This document shows positions 17,272 to 26,171 of a stretch of 64,000 bases of DNA, in pieces. Every line of letters starts with the position of its first letter. Position 1 is the first letter of the stretch. The position numbers and the translations under genes are program-made. The stretch lies in the NCBI RefSeq assembly GCF_023156385.1, contig NZ_JAKZAK010000024.1, positions 24,354 to 88,353 of the forward strand. The letters run 5' to 3'. Below the pieces are notes generated by a model. The model saw only the letters and a program-made list of their open reading frames with translations, had not been told where the DNA came from and ran no database searches. The DNA comes from Marinobacter xestospongiae (lineage in GTDB: Bacteria > Pseudomonadota > Gammaproteobacteria > Pseudomonadales > Oleiphilaceae).

Positions 17272-18315
17272 ATGGCCAGCCCACTGCAGATTGCCCAGGT
17301 CGTCGCTACCCCCGGCACCACCTGGGGCGGCATGGAGCAGCACACCGCGGACCTGTGTGCCGGTCTGAGCCAACGGGGACATCGGGTCACCGTGCTGGCC
17401 CACCCGGACTACCGTGCGGAGTTTCAGGCGGTCGCCGAGTTCCTGCCAGTCCCGACCCAGCTGGGACGTCGCCACCCGCGACTGTGGTGGTCGCTGCGAA
17501 AGCGGTTACTGACCCTACAACCCCAGATTTGCCATGCCCAGGGCAACAAGGCCGCCCAACTGTGCCGCCATGGCCTGCGATTGTGGCCCGGGAACGTCCC
17601 CCACCCACGGCTGATCGGCACGGTGCATGGTCACAAGTCGTCGATGAGCGCCTTCCAGAATCTCGACGGCGTGATTGCCGTCAGCGATGAGCTCGCCCGG
17701 GCCCTGCCCGAGAACCGGGTCCGGCGCATCTACAACGGCCTGCCCAACCCACGTAAGGGCGCGCCCGATCTTGCCATTCCCGCCACCCGCCCACTGCTGC
17801 TGGCGGCCGGCCGGCTGGAACCGGTCAAGCAGTTTGATCGGCTGATTCAGGCCTGGGCGCAGCTGACACGACAGGGCGCACCGGGCTTACTGGTGATCCT
17901 TGGCGAGGGCTCGCAGCGCCCCGTCCTGGAACGCCTGATAACAACCCTCGGCATGACGTCACGGGTCCTGCTGCCGGGTCGGGAACACAACCTGACCCCC
18001 TGGTACCAGGCGGCGGAAGCCTGTGTGGTGAGCTCCTCCCGGGAAGGCTTTGGCTACGTCATCGCCGAGGCGTTGATGGCGGGCTGCCCGGTGCTGTCGA
18101 CGCCGGTCGGGATCGCACCGGCGCTGTTGCCTGCCGACGCCCTGAGCACGGGCACCACCACCGATGAGCTGGCTGCCCTGCTCCAGCACCAATGGCAGCA
18201 CCGGCAAGGCTTGCGACAGCTCCAACAGCAAAGCATGCTGCAGTCTCGTCAGACCTTCACCCTGGAGGCCATGGTCCGCGAGACCGAGCGCTACTATTTC
18301 GAGATGCTTGTTTGA
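17272..18315 (+). CDS. Glycosyltransferase family 4, LPS core
   Basis: 347-aa GT-B enzyme. The start QIAQVVATPGTTWGGMEQHT is typical of GT4 proteins; the donor domain shows LAAGRLEPVKQFDRLI, LGEGSQRPVLE and EX7E as EGFGYVIAE, then GCPVLSTPVG. Fourth gene of the coupled unit acyltransferase-ELM1-GT4-GT4. Its 3' end sits inside a 13-bp tandem repeat (18307-18344) that supplies the stop codon, so the last residues are likely not conserved. Substrate unknown. Confidence 0.87.
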   Translation: MASPLQIAQVVATPGTTWGGMEQHTADLCAGLSQRGHRVTVLAHPDYRAEFQAVAEFLPVPTQLGRRHPRLWWSLRKRLLTLQPQICHAQGNKAAQLCRHGLRLWPGNVPHPRLIGTVHGHKSSMSAFQNLDGVIAVSDELARALPENRVRRIYNGLPNPRKGAPDLAIPATRPLLLAAGRLEPVKQFDRLIQAWAQLTRQGAPGLLVILGEGSQRPVLERLITTLGMTSRVLLPGREHNLTPWYQAAEACVVSSSREGFGYVIAEALMAGCPVLSTPVGIAPALLPADALSTGTTTDELAALLQHQWQHRQGLRQLQQQSMLQSRQTFTLEAMVRETERYYFEMLV

Positions 18316-18344
18316 GCTACTTGTTTGAGCTGCTTGTGTGAGCT
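18307..18344. repeat. Three tandem copies of a 13-bp unit at the end of a glycosyltransferase gene
   Basis: CTTGTTTGAGCT occurs twice, then CTTGTGTGAGCT, each offset by 13 bp. The first copy carries the in-frame TGA stop of the upstream gene. Since 13 is not a multiple of 3, copy number change would shift frame downstream of that stop only. Confidence 0.75.
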
Positions 18345-18439
18345 GGAGGGAACCGCCTAAAACTTCTTGGCACTCGTTCGAGCCGGCTGGAACCGGCTAG
18401 CGGCATTGAACGGGTGAGCGGCTTCAAACAGGGCCGTGG

Positions 18440-19123
18440 TCAAACGCTTGAACCGGGAATCGTTTGCGCGTTTGCCAGCGACGCCAGCACCTGCTCGGCC
18501 ACCAGTTGATGACCAATTGCTGTCAGATGGGTGCCATCCGCCATCAACGCCTGTTGCCGCTGTTGCCAGAGGAGATCGTAGGTAGCCACGTAAACCACGT
18601 GGTCATAGCTGGCCGCCACCTGCGCAAGAATGGCGTTGTAACGCTGGATTCTGGAGTTCCGGGGCAGGTCCATATTGGGAGCGGTGTCGACCAGCACAAA
18701 CGGGGTCTGTGGTGCGGATTGCACCAGTGCTTCCAGGCGCTGGCGGTACTCCGCCTCAGGCACCTGCTCGACCGCGCCCAGACGCTCATGCCAGTGCCAC
18801 TGACGCGCCCGCTTCTTGAGCTTCTTGACCAGCTTGCGGGCGAGCTTGCGCAGCGGGTTATCCGGGTAGTACAGCACGTAGGGAGCCCCCCGGAAAGTCA
18901 GCCAGGAATCCACCAGACCGTACTGCACCATGGCCAGATCGTAGCCCTGCGGAGGGTGGCTGATGGCGTACCGGCCCAGTTCCCGGGTGGTGCTCATGGT
19001 GTGGCCGCAATTGGTCAGGGTGAGGCCAAGGCCTATGGCAACCCGTTCCGGCCACAGCGCCAGCGGCGCCTCCCGCAGACCTTCGGTATTGCAGTCACCG
19101 TAGGCAATGCAGCGTCGTGTCAT
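18440..19123 (-). CDS. SGNH/GDSL-like protein with Cys in the nucleophile position
   Basis: 227 aa, no signal peptide. Block I of SGNH hydrolases is here YGDCNTEG: the catalytic Ser of GDS is Cys11 (codon TGC on the minus strand). The C-terminal DGTHLTAIGH supplies the Asp-x-x-His pair (DGTH) of block V, so the fold and the Asp/His dyad seem kept. SGNH proteins in LPS clusters can remove or move acetyl groups, but a Cys nucleophile is unusual and may change activity. It is encoded opposite to its neighbours, between two rows of LPS genes. Residues LARKLVKKLKKRARQWHW form a very basic stretch. Confidence 0.7.
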   Translation of the reverse strand: MTRRCIAYGDCNTEGLREAPLALWPERVAIGLGLTLTNCGHTMSTTRELGRYAISHPPQGYDLAMVQYGLVDSWLTFRGAPYVLYYPDNPLRKLARKLVKKLKKRARQWHWHERLGAVEQVPEAEYRQRLEALVQSAPQTPFVLVDTAPNMDLPRNSRIQRYNAILAQVAASYDHVVYVATYDLLWQQRQQALMADGTHLTAIGHQLVAEQVLASLANAQTIPGSSV

Positions 19124-19335
19124 TGGGTACTGTGCTCCTATCTATCACCCCATCCTATCCCCCCATCAGGCCATCACCCCGTCCAACCACCACCGGGAGC
19201 GTCGGCAAACCTCCGGCTTGCGGCAGGGATGCCTGATTCCCGGACGTGGAAACCGGCACAATCATCACCGGAGTCGCCGACGTGATAGGGTACCATCTCT
19301 GTCCCAGCACACCACCGAGCTCACGCACCAACACC

Positions 19336-20004
19336 ATGATCGATCTGACCGGGCACACGCCCTTCGCCGCCGGCTACAACCGCCACTGCTACCAACATCC
19401 CGACCAGCCGGATATCTGCCTCAAGGTGCTGATCCCAGCCAACATTGAACGGCGCTTCCAGCGTCAGCCGCTGGCAAAAAAACTGCTGGGACGAAGCCGT
19501 CTGGATGACAACCGCCAGGAAATCCGGGCCCATCAACAGCCGGCCATTCGCCACCTTCTGAGCGCAGGCCAGGCATCCACGGTCTGGCAGCACCTGCCCC
19601 GCTTCGACGGCAGCGTCGACACCAGCCTGGGGCCGGCCAACGCCAGCGAACTGGTGAGAACCGCTGACGGCCAGCCGGCACCAACCCTCGAAACCCTGTT
19701 GGCCCAGGGCCAGTGGCAACCGACGCTGATCGAGGCCTGCGATCGCTTCCAGCAATGGTTAATGCGCTACGGCATCCTGACCCGCAACCTGCTGCCTCAC
19801 AATCTGGTGGTGACCGATCGCAGCGGCCGCCAGGAGCTGCTGCTGGTGGATGGCCTCGGTGCACCCACTCTGCAACACCATCTGGCAACGATACCGGCAC
19901 TGCGTCAACGCTATCTGGAACGCAAACTTCAGCGGTTTCACCGCCGCATCCAGTGGGAACTGGCCGGTCGCCCGACTCGCTGGCAGGACGCTGAAAACAG
20001 CTAG
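19336..20004 (+). CDS. YrbL-like kinase-fold protein
   Basis: 222 aa resembling the PhoP-regulated YrbL family. The start DLTGHTPFAAGYNRHCYQHP with ICLKVLIPANIERRF mimics a small kinase N-lobe (Lys in CLKV), and the catalytic-loop-like RNLLPHNLVV (HNL) and LVDGLG replace the usual HxDxxxxN and DFG. The start ATG is at 19336; the frame extends 30 codons upstream into the gap without family match. It precedes the second acyltransferase gene by 115 bp. Substrate and activity unknown; in LPS loci such proteins are candidates for core sugar phosphorylation. Confidence 0.72.
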   Translation: MIDLTGHTPFAAGYNRHCYQHPDQPDICLKVLIPANIERRFQRQPLAKKLLGRSRLDDNRQEIRAHQQPAIRHLLSAGQASTVWQHLPRFDGSVDTSLGPANASELVRTADGQPAPTLETLLAQGQWQPTLIEACDRFQQWLMRYGILTRNLLPHNLVVTDRSGRQELLLVDGLGAPTLQHHLATIPALRQRYLERKLQRFHRRIQWELAGRPTRWQDAENS

Positions 20005-20119
20005 TGTCCGGTTCGGTCGGTTCGCCGCCCAGTCCTGGCCCAGACACGCTTGCCGGGCCCCTGCGTAAGTGGTAGCTTGCCCGGCTACTGTTTCCTTGCA
20101 AACCGGGATTCTCGCCACC

Positions 20120-21025
20120 GTGGCCATCACCAAAACCTCATTGCTCATTACGCTACTGAAACTCGCCGGTAAGCTGCCGCTGCGCCTGGCACAGCGGATT
20201 GGCATGACCCTGGGTTGGCTGGGCTGGGTGTGCCGCACGGAATCCCGCCGTGTCACCGAGATCAATCTGGCCATGTGCCTGCCCGAGCTTAGTGACCAGG
20301 AGCGCCAGGCGCTGGGCCGCGTCAGTCTGCAGCAGACCGGCGCCACGCTGATGGAAATTCCGCTGATGTGGGAATGGCCAGTGGAACGCTGCCTGTCGCT
20401 GATCACCGAGATTGAAGGTGAACATCTGTTGGCCGAAGCACAGGCCAACGGTGAGGGGCTGATCCTGCTGGCACCACACTTGGGCAACTGGGAGCTGGCG
20501 GGCCTGTACTTTTCATCCCGTTACCAGATGGCGGCGCTGTACAGCCCGCCACACCTGCCGGAATTCGAGGACTACATGATTCAGGTCCGGGGACGCCTGG
20601 GCTCGGAACTGGTGCGGGGCGATCGCCGCGGCCTCGCCCGGATGACCGCATTGCTGCGGCAAGGGGGCATCGCCGGCATCCTGCCGGATCAGTCACCCCG
20701 TGGCCAGGGCCGTGCCATGGCGCCCTTCTTTGGCATTGAGGTACGGACCATGACCCTGGTCAGCAAGCTGATGCAAAAGACCGGGGCCCGCGCCCTGCTG
20801 ACCTACGCCGAACGCTTGCCGGACGGCCGTGGCTTCCGGCTGGTCATCCGTGACGTTGAAGCCGGGCTGGCCGATGCCGACCCGGTCGTGGCCACCACCG
20901 CCCTGAACCGTTCGATCGAGCAGTCAGTGCGCCGGGTACCGGAGCAGTACCAGTGGGAATACAAACGGCTACGCCACCGTCCCAGCGGCGAGGTCAATCC
21001 ATACCGGCCCCACAAGGTGTGCTGA
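20120..21025 (+). CDS. Second LpxL/LpxM-type lysophospholipid/lipid A acyltransferase
   Basis: 301-aa inner-membrane acyltransferase, paralogue of the gene at 14272. The catalytic motif is HX4E (HLGNWE in LLAPHLGNWELAG) instead of HX4D; other blocks are LYSPPHLPEFEDYM, GILPDQSPRGQGRAMAPFFG and QYQWEYKRLRHRP. I prefer the GTG at 20120 (VAITKTSLL), with GGGATT upstream; a GTG at 20069 would add 17 residues. Two copies in one LPS region would give two late acylations. Which is LpxL and which LpxM is not resolved. Confidence 0.86.
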   Translation: MAITKTSLLITLLKLAGKLPLRLAQRIGMTLGWLGWVCRTESRRVTEINLAMCLPELSDQERQALGRVSLQQTGATLMEIPLMWEWPVERCLSLITEIEGEHLLAEAQANGEGLILLAPHLGNWELAGLYFSSRYQMAALYSPPHLPEFEDYMIQVRGRLGSELVRGDRRGLARMTALLRQGGIAGILPDQSPRGQGRAMAPFFGIEVRTMTLVSKLMQKTGARALLTYAERLPDGRGFRLVIRDVEAGLADADPVVATTALNRSIEQSVRRVPEQYQWEYKRLRHRPSGEVNPYRPHKVC

Positions 21026-21076
21026 CAGCCGGCTAGCCGGTAGAAAGCGGCCCACACACGAGGCACCGTAACCCTG

Positions 21077-21082
21077 TATAAT
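21077..21082 (+). promoter_or_regulatory. Candidate -10 box upstream of the GT2 gene
   Basis: CTGTATAATCCGCC holds a perfect TATAAT 51 bp before the ATG at 21133, in the gap after the acyltransferase gene. No good -35 is visible. The surrounding sequence resembles the candidate rlmI -10. Confidence 0.4.
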
Positions 21083-21132
21083 CCGCCTGGCGCCCTGTTC
21101 GGCGCCCCGCAATTCACTGTCAGGCAGAAACC

Positions 21133-21987
21133 ATGCACCCGCAAAATCCCGGTGTGGTGATCACCACCTACAATTCCCCGCTCTGGCTCAGCAAGGTCCT
21201 AATGGGCTATGAGGTCCAGTCCACCCCGGATTTCCGGGTGATCATCGCCGATGACGGCTCCACCGACGACACCCGCCAGGTGATCGAGACCTTCCGAACC
21301 AGGGGCCGTCTGACCATCGACCATGTCTGGCACGAGGACCAGGGCTTTCGCAAATGCCAGATCCTCAACAAGGCCATTCGTGAGACCGACTGTGACTATC
21401 TGATCTTCACCGACGGTGACTGCATTCCTGAACCGGACTTCATCGCGACCCATGTGCGTCTCGCCCGGCCAGGTCATTTCCTGTCAGGCGGTTATATCAA
21501 GCTCACCATGCCGGTCTCGGAGCTGATCGGGGAAGATCACATCCGCTCTGGTGAAATATTCCGTGCCGACTGGCTGGTGCAACACGGCCAACCCAAGAAC
21601 CACAAGCTCTGGAAACTGGCCGACTCCCAGCGATTTCGGGACTTCATGAACTGGGTGACGCCAGCAGCGGCGAGCTGGAACGGCATGAACAGCTCCACCT
21701 GGACAGAAGACCTGCGAGCAGTGAATGGTTTCAACGAAGACATGCAGTACGGTGGTCTGGATCGGGAACTGGGGGAGCGGCTGTGGAACTACGGCCACAA
21801 ATCCATCCAGATCCGCTACAGCACAGTATGCCTGCACCTAGATCACGCTCGTGGTTACTCCAAGCCTGAGATCTGGGCCCGTAATCGCGCCATCCGCAAG
21901 ACAGTGAAACAGCAACGCATCACCTGGGCGCAACACGGTATCGAACCACCGGCCGCGGGCACCAACGAACAACCCAAGGGCCAATAG
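21133..21987 (+). CDS. Glycosyltransferase family 2 (GT2), LPS core
   Basis: 284-aa GT-A enzyme. Motifs: VVITTYNSPLWLSKVL, VIIADDGSTDDTRQVI, the DxD-type DGDCIPEPDF, and in the C-terminal half NGFNEDMQYGGLDRELGERL, like the galactosyltransferase C-terminal segment (PF02709 style). HEDQGFRKCQILNKAI is a strong family signature. First gene of a row of core glycosyltransferase genes; the next starts 6 bp after the stop. It adds an unknown sugar on the cytoplasmic face. Confidence 0.88.
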   Translation: MHPQNPGVVITTYNSPLWLSKVLMGYEVQSTPDFRVIIADDGSTDDTRQVIETFRTRGRLTIDHVWHEDQGFRKCQILNKAIRETDCDYLIFTDGDCIPEPDFIATHVRLARPGHFLSGGYIKLTMPVSELIGEDHIRSGEIFRADWLVQHGQPKNHKLWKLADSQRFRDFMNWVTPAAASWNGMNSSTWTEDLRAVNGFNEDMQYGGLDRELGERLWNYGHKSIQIRYSTVCLHLDHARGYSKPEIWARNRAIRKTVKQQRITWAQHGIEPPAAGTNEQPKGQ

Positions 21988-21993
21988 TCCACC

Positions 21994-23157
21994 ATGCGAA
22001 CCCTGGTCATCATTCACAGCCTCAAGATGGGCGGTATGGAACGGGTAGCTGTCAACCTGGCGGACGCGTTCGCCGACGCCGGCCACGACAGCCACCTGAT
22101 CACCTGCCGTCGACGGCCGAGGGACCTGGCGCCTTCAAACCCTGAAGTACAGCTGCACCAGTTTGACCAGTTCCAGGCCCTGCTGAAATCGGTTATCGGC
22201 ATCCCGGTGTTCCTGCTGTCGCGGCTGCTGCTCGGCGTACTGCTGCCCAAGTCCCACTTCATCTGGACCGGCTGGCTTACCGGCTGGCTGCTGAAACGTC
22301 GTATCCGCCAACTGGAAAAGCAGCACGGTCGATTCGACCGGATCGTTTTCCGTGGCCTGGGTACCTTCAAGTATTTCTGGTCGTTCCGGGACCCACGCAA
22401 CATCTACGTGCTCGAGAACGTGATTCACCACGACCGTCCGGCCTGGCAAAAACGGCTGGAATGGAAGCTGGTGTTTGATCAACGTCACTTGGTGTGCGTG
22501 TCGTCCGGGGTCAAAGCCTCCGCTGAAGCTGCCTTCAGCCAGGGTGGAATCGAGCCTCTGAGCCTACGGGTTATTACCAACCCCTGTCCTGAACAGCAGA
22601 TTCGCCAGCGAGCCTCAGAGCCGTTGCCGGCCATACCCGACGAGCCCTTTATCCTCAACGTCGCACGCCTGGTGCCCCAAAAGGGTCATTCACGACTGCT
22701 GGAGGCCTACGCCAAAGCCCTGCCGGCGCATAAACTGGTGATTGTCGGTGAAGGTCCCTGTCGCCAGGCGCTGGAGCAACAGGCACAGAGCCTTGGCATT
22801 GCCGACCGTGTGCTGTTCGCCGGCCAACAGGCCAACCCCTACGCCTGGATGGCTCGCGCCGACCTGTTTGTGCTGTCGTCTGAGTTTGAAGGACTGGGCA
22901 TTGTGCTCACCGAGGCACTGGCCTGCGGTACACCGGTCATTTCCGTCGACTGTCCGGGCGGGATTCGCGATGTCTTCAAGGGCGACCTTGAAGCCTATCT
23001 CTGCCCGATGAATGCGGACGCCCTCGCAGATCTGATCCGGAAAACTCTGGCACAACTGCCTATTGAGGTAAAACCAAGCTGGCTGGCGGACTTCCAGCCA
23101 GCGGTTATCGTTGATCGCATGCTTGCCGACCCGGCGGAGGGAGCAACAACACCATGA
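21994..23157 (+). CDS. Glycosyltransferase family 4, LPS core
   Basis: 387-aa GT-B enzyme. Starts LVIIHSLKMGGMERVAVNLADAF; donor domain has LNVARLVPQKGHSRLLEA, IVGEGPCRQALEQ and EX7E as EGLGIVLTE followed by ACGTPVISVDCPGG. Typical of WaaG-like and related transferases. It starts 6 bp after the GT2 gene and ends in an ATGA overlap with the next GT4. Substrate not readable. Confidence 0.9.
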   Translation: MRTLVIIHSLKMGGMERVAVNLADAFADAGHDSHLITCRRRPRDLAPSNPEVQLHQFDQFQALLKSVIGIPVFLLSRLLLGVLLPKSHFIWTGWLTGWLLKRRIRQLEKQHGRFDRIVFRGLGTFKYFWSFRDPRNIYVLENVIHHDRPAWQKRLEWKLVFDQRHLVCVSSGVKASAEAAFSQGGIEPLSLRVITNPCPEQQIRQRASEPLPAIPDEPFILNVARLVPQKGHSRLLEAYAKALPAHKLVIVGEGPCRQALEQQAQSLGIADRVLFAGQQANPYAWMARADLFVLSSEFEGLGIVLTEALACGTPVISVDCPGGIRDVFKGDLEAYLCPMNADALADLIRKTLAQLPIEVKPSWLADFQPAVIVDRMLADPAEGATTP

Positions 23158-24254
23158 TGCCGTCCCTTCAGCTGGACCATCTACGTCTACTGTTCATCAA
23201 AACGAGGCTCGATGCAGCCGAGTTTGATTTGATTCGCCGTCTCCACGAGCTCGGTCTGACCCTGAAGGTCATGTGTCAGCCACAAGGCGATCATCAGCGT
23301 CAGTTCCTGCAAGAGCAGGACCTGCTCATCGAGCCCCAGCGAAGGCGCGGCAAGCTCGACCCGCTCTTCATCCGGCAAATCCGCGGCATCATTCGCCAAC
23401 ATAACATCAACCTGATCCATGCCACCGATTCCACCTCGCTGGCCAATGCGATCTGGGCGAGCTACTTCACCGACGTACGGCTGATTGGCTACCGCGGTAC
23501 CAGTGCCCGAATTCGCAAGAGTGATCCCACCTACTGGCTTGGCATCCTGCATCCGAAGGTCAAGCTGATTCTATGTGTCAGCCGGTCGGTATACGATTAC
23601 ATGAAAACGGTGGTCGAAGAGTCCCGACTTCGGCTCAACTACAAGGGCTTTGACGCCAATTGGGTCGCCCCCCAGGCACCGGTACCGGACGCCTTTCCAG
23701 TGGACCCCAAACAGCACTTTGTGGGACTGTTCATGGGCAACAGCAAGGGCCGTCCCCATAAGGGACTGGAAGTACTGATCCAGGCTTTTCATCAGGTGTC
23801 GGACCCGCGCAGTGTGTTGGTAGTTCTGGGTAACTTCAGTCAAGAGGCCGCCCGACTTGCCAAGCAGGGACCAAACCGGGAGCGGATTCATCTGATGGGG
23901 GAACACGCCAACGCGACTCAATGGCTGGCACAGGCCGATCTGTATGTCCAGCCGTCGCTGCAGGAAGGCCTGCCCCGCTCCGTCAAAGAAGCGATGGCCC
24001 TCTCACTGCCGATCATCATCACGGATATTCCCGGCCCGACCGAACTGGTGGAACACGGCTCCTCCGCTCTCGCCGTTCCCGCCAACCAGGCCGAGCCGCT
24101 GGCCCAGGCCTGGGATCGGCTGGCCGCAGATCCTGCTTTACGACAGCAGCTTGGCAGCGCTGCCCGTACCCGGCTGGCCCAACACTTTTCAGCCACACGC
24201 TTTGTCGATAACACCATCGCCGCCTATCTGGATGTTTTACCGCCAAGGCCTTGA
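23154..24254 (+). CDS. Glycosyltransferase family 4, LPS core
   Basis: 366-aa GT-B enzyme. N-terminal RLLFIKTRLDAAEFDLIRRLHELG; donor domain GNSKGRPHKGLEVLIQAFH, and EX7E as EGLPRSVKE followed by MALSLPIIITDIPGPTELVE. Coupled to the previous GT4 gene through ATGA. Its weaker match to well-known LPS enzymes and its place before a WaaP-like kinase suggest inner core work. The substrate is unknown. Confidence 0.87.
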   Translation: MMPSLQLDHLRLLFIKTRLDAAEFDLIRRLHELGLTLKVMCQPQGDHQRQFLQEQDLLIEPQRRRGKLDPLFIRQIRGIIRQHNINLIHATDSTSLANAIWASYFTDVRLIGYRGTSARIRKSDPTYWLGILHPKVKLILCVSRSVYDYMKTVVEESRLRLNYKGFDANWVAPQAPVPDAFPVDPKQHFVGLFMGNSKGRPHKGLEVLIQAFHQVSDPRSVLVVLGNFSQEAARLAKQGPNRERIHLMGEHANATQWLAQADLYVQPSLQEGLPRSVKEAMALSLPIIITDIPGPTELVEHGSSALAVPANQAEPLAQAWDRLAADPALRQQLGSAARTRLAQHFSATRFVDNTIAAYLDVLPPRP

Positions 24255-24307
24255 ATTGGTGGAAAACGACAATATTAAGACGCAGTCAGATTACGAGAGA
24301 GAGCATT

Positions 24308-25063
24308 GTGAATGACCTCCAGCCCAGCCCACCTGACTGGTCGCCTGAGGAGATTCGATTTCTGTCCGACATAGGGGCAATCGACCATCCAGGCCAGATT
24401 GAAGATGTCGAGCTGATCAAACGACGCTGGGTTTACCGGACACTGCGGGAAGTGTTCCGCACTCCGAATGGCTTCATCCTGAAACGGTACGCCAATGCTC
24501 CGGGCCGCAACGATATGCGACGGGTCTGGCAACGCGAAGATGGCGCTCTGCGGGAACTGGAAGGGCTCCCCGTGCCAAACACCAGCGGCTTCATCCAGTT
24601 CCGCAATCACTGGGGCAAGCAGTCGATTCTGTACGCCCGTAGCATGGTGCCCGGATCACCAATCACGGACATCAATCAGCCATTGCTGGAAAAGATCGGT
24701 CACCTGCTTGCCAGCTTTCACCAGCGCGGCATCATCACCCAGGACGCCAGCCCGGATAATTTTCTGCTGGAGGAAAACACCGATCAGACCCTGTGGTTCA
24801 TCGACTTCGGCCGCGCCCGTCATTACCGCTCCGCCAACGCCCTGTACTGGACAAGTATCGGCAAGGAGTTTGCCTTGTTGCAGTACCACTTTGGTCTCAG
24901 CAGCGCGCAGATGACCTCCCTGCTTGCTGCATACTGGCAAAAGAGCCCGCATTCCCGGCTGGGGCAAACCTTCATCCTCTGGCGCTTTCACCGCCTCCAA
25001 CGCCGATACGTCAGGCGAGCACACACCCGTTTACTGAGCATGACCGACGTTACCAAGCCGTAA
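24308..25063 (+). CDS. WaaP/Kdo-kinase-like LPS core kinase
   Basis: 251-aa eukaryotic-like kinase fold of the Kdo/WaaP (InaA) group. VYRTLREVFRTPNGFILKRY carries the likely ATP-binding Lys; the catalytic loop is TQDASPDNFLL (D...N) and the metal site is FIDFGRARHY. These match ATP-dependent phosphorylation of inner-core heptose or Kdo. Start is the GTG at 24308 with GAGAGAG upstream; an in-frame ATG-like start at 24251 lies too close to the previous stop and lacks a family match. Follows two GT4 genes by 53 bp. Confidence 0.78.
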   Translation: MNDLQPSPPDWSPEEIRFLSDIGAIDHPGQIEDVELIKRRWVYRTLREVFRTPNGFILKRYANAPGRNDMRRVWQREDGALRELEGLPVPNTSGFIQFRNHWGKQSILYARSMVPGSPITDINQPLLEKIGHLLASFHQRGIITQDASPDNFLLEENTDQTLWFIDFGRARHYRSANALYWTSIGKEFALLQYHFGLSSAQMTSLLAAYWQKSPHSRLGQTFILWRFHRLQRRYVRRAHTRLLSMTDVTKP

Positions 25064-25128
25064 CCGATTCCGCATCAGCAGGGCAGTTCTCAGTCCATAT
25101 CATCCTGTCTCCGACTGGGGGAAGACGG

Positions 25129-25134
25129 TATAAT
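25129..25134 (+). promoter_or_regulatory. Candidate -10 box before the second GT2 gene
   Basis: GACGGTATAATCGCCCC contains TATAAT 82 bp before the ATG at 25216, in the 152-bp gap that breaks the LPS row. A -35 is not evident. It would give GT2, sulfotransferase and GT25 genes their own transcript. Confidence 0.45.
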
Positions 25135-25215
25135 CGCCCCTCATTGATATGAGCGCGACTGGGCAGTAGCAGTCACGTTGCTCACCCCCTGATCCCTCAA
25201 CCGTTGAACCGTCGC

Positions 25216-26142
25216 ATGTCGCAGCAGCGCCCCCACCAGTTTTCCGTCATTGTCACCACCAAGAATCGGGATCAGTACCTGCAGCAGGCGCTGGACTCTA
25301 TCCTTGCCCAGACCCGGGCAGCTGCCGAGGTGGTGGTCGTGGACGATGGCAGTGATGTCGCCGTGGCGGACCGGCTCCCCGGCAGCGACCGCTTCCGACA
25401 CGTTCGCCACACAAACAGCCTGGGGGTTTCAGCGGCCCGCAATGCCGGTGCCCGGGCCGCCCGCAGCGACTGGCTCGTATTTCTGGATGACGATGACTGG
25501 CTGGCTGACGATTTTCTGGAGCATATAGCGGCCTTCCTCGAGGGCGCCAGCAAGCCGACCGCCTTTGTCTGGTCAGGCAAAACCAAGGTGTTCGAACGCA
25601 AAGGCAAACGGGTTCCGGTCCTCCTGCCAGCAGTGCCAACAGATCACCCCCCCTCTCCTCAGGACTGGACCAGCCTGATGGACGTCACCTGTTCAGGCAT
25701 GGCCTTCAACCGGGAGGCATTCCTGGCAGCCGGTGGTTTTGATGAGCAACTCACCATGACCGAGGACCGGGATCTGATGTTCCGCTTGCTGGCAGCGGGC
25801 GTTGTGGGGTTTCCTTGCCCCTCGGCCAACCTGTTCTTCCGGATTCACGATGGCTCCCGCCTCAGTAACGAAGGTCATCGCAGGATTGGTGCCGAGTCCG
25901 ATCTCACCGTGCTCCAGCGCCACCAAGCCTTTCTGGAACAGCACCCGATCCTGGCCGAACGCTTCATGGGCCGGGTGGCAAAACGGCTCTGGGATGCCGG
26001 CTACTACGATGAAGCCATCGCCATCAACCAACGGCTGTGTCACATTACGCCCGGGTCACAAAGAGGCCGCAGACGGCAGTTTTTATGGGCTTTGCAGCGG
26101 CGCTTCAGACCTCAGATCAAACAGCTGAGCGGATTCCACTGA
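25216..26142 (+). CDS. Glycosyltransferase family 2 (GT2)
   Basis: 308-aa GT-A enzyme: FSVIVTTKNRDQYLQQALDS, EVVVVDDGSDVAVAD, the DXD-type FLDDDDWLADDFLE, and the ED motif TMTEDRDLMFRLL. The C-terminal 60 residues (LAERFMGRVAKRLWDAGYYD and on) resemble a helical, basic tail. The ATG at 25216 is chosen; a TTG at 25204 would add four residues. It heads a three-gene unit GT2-sulfotransferase-GT25 behind a TATAAT box. The sugar is unknown. Confidence 0.86.
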   Translation: MSQQRPHQFSVIVTTKNRDQYLQQALDSILAQTRAAAEVVVVDDGSDVAVADRLPGSDRFRHVRHTNSLGVSAARNAGARAARSDWLVFLDDDDWLADDFLEHIAAFLEGASKPTAFVWSGKTKVFERKGKRVPVLLPAVPTDHPPSPQDWTSLMDVTCSGMAFNREAFLAAGGFDEQLTMTEDRDLMFRLLAAGVVGFPCPSANLFFRIHDGSRLSNEGHRRIGAESDLTVLQRHQAFLEQHPILAERFMGRVAKRLWDAGYYDEAIAINQRLCHITPGSQRGRRRQFLWALQRRFRPQIKQLSGFH

Positions 26143-26171
26143 CACTCGCCGTGCCGGGAAAGGACCCAGAC

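Noticed and set aside
18316..18439. Small gene between the GT4 and SGNH genes
   Set aside because: Only repeats and short open frames; no start with ribosome site.
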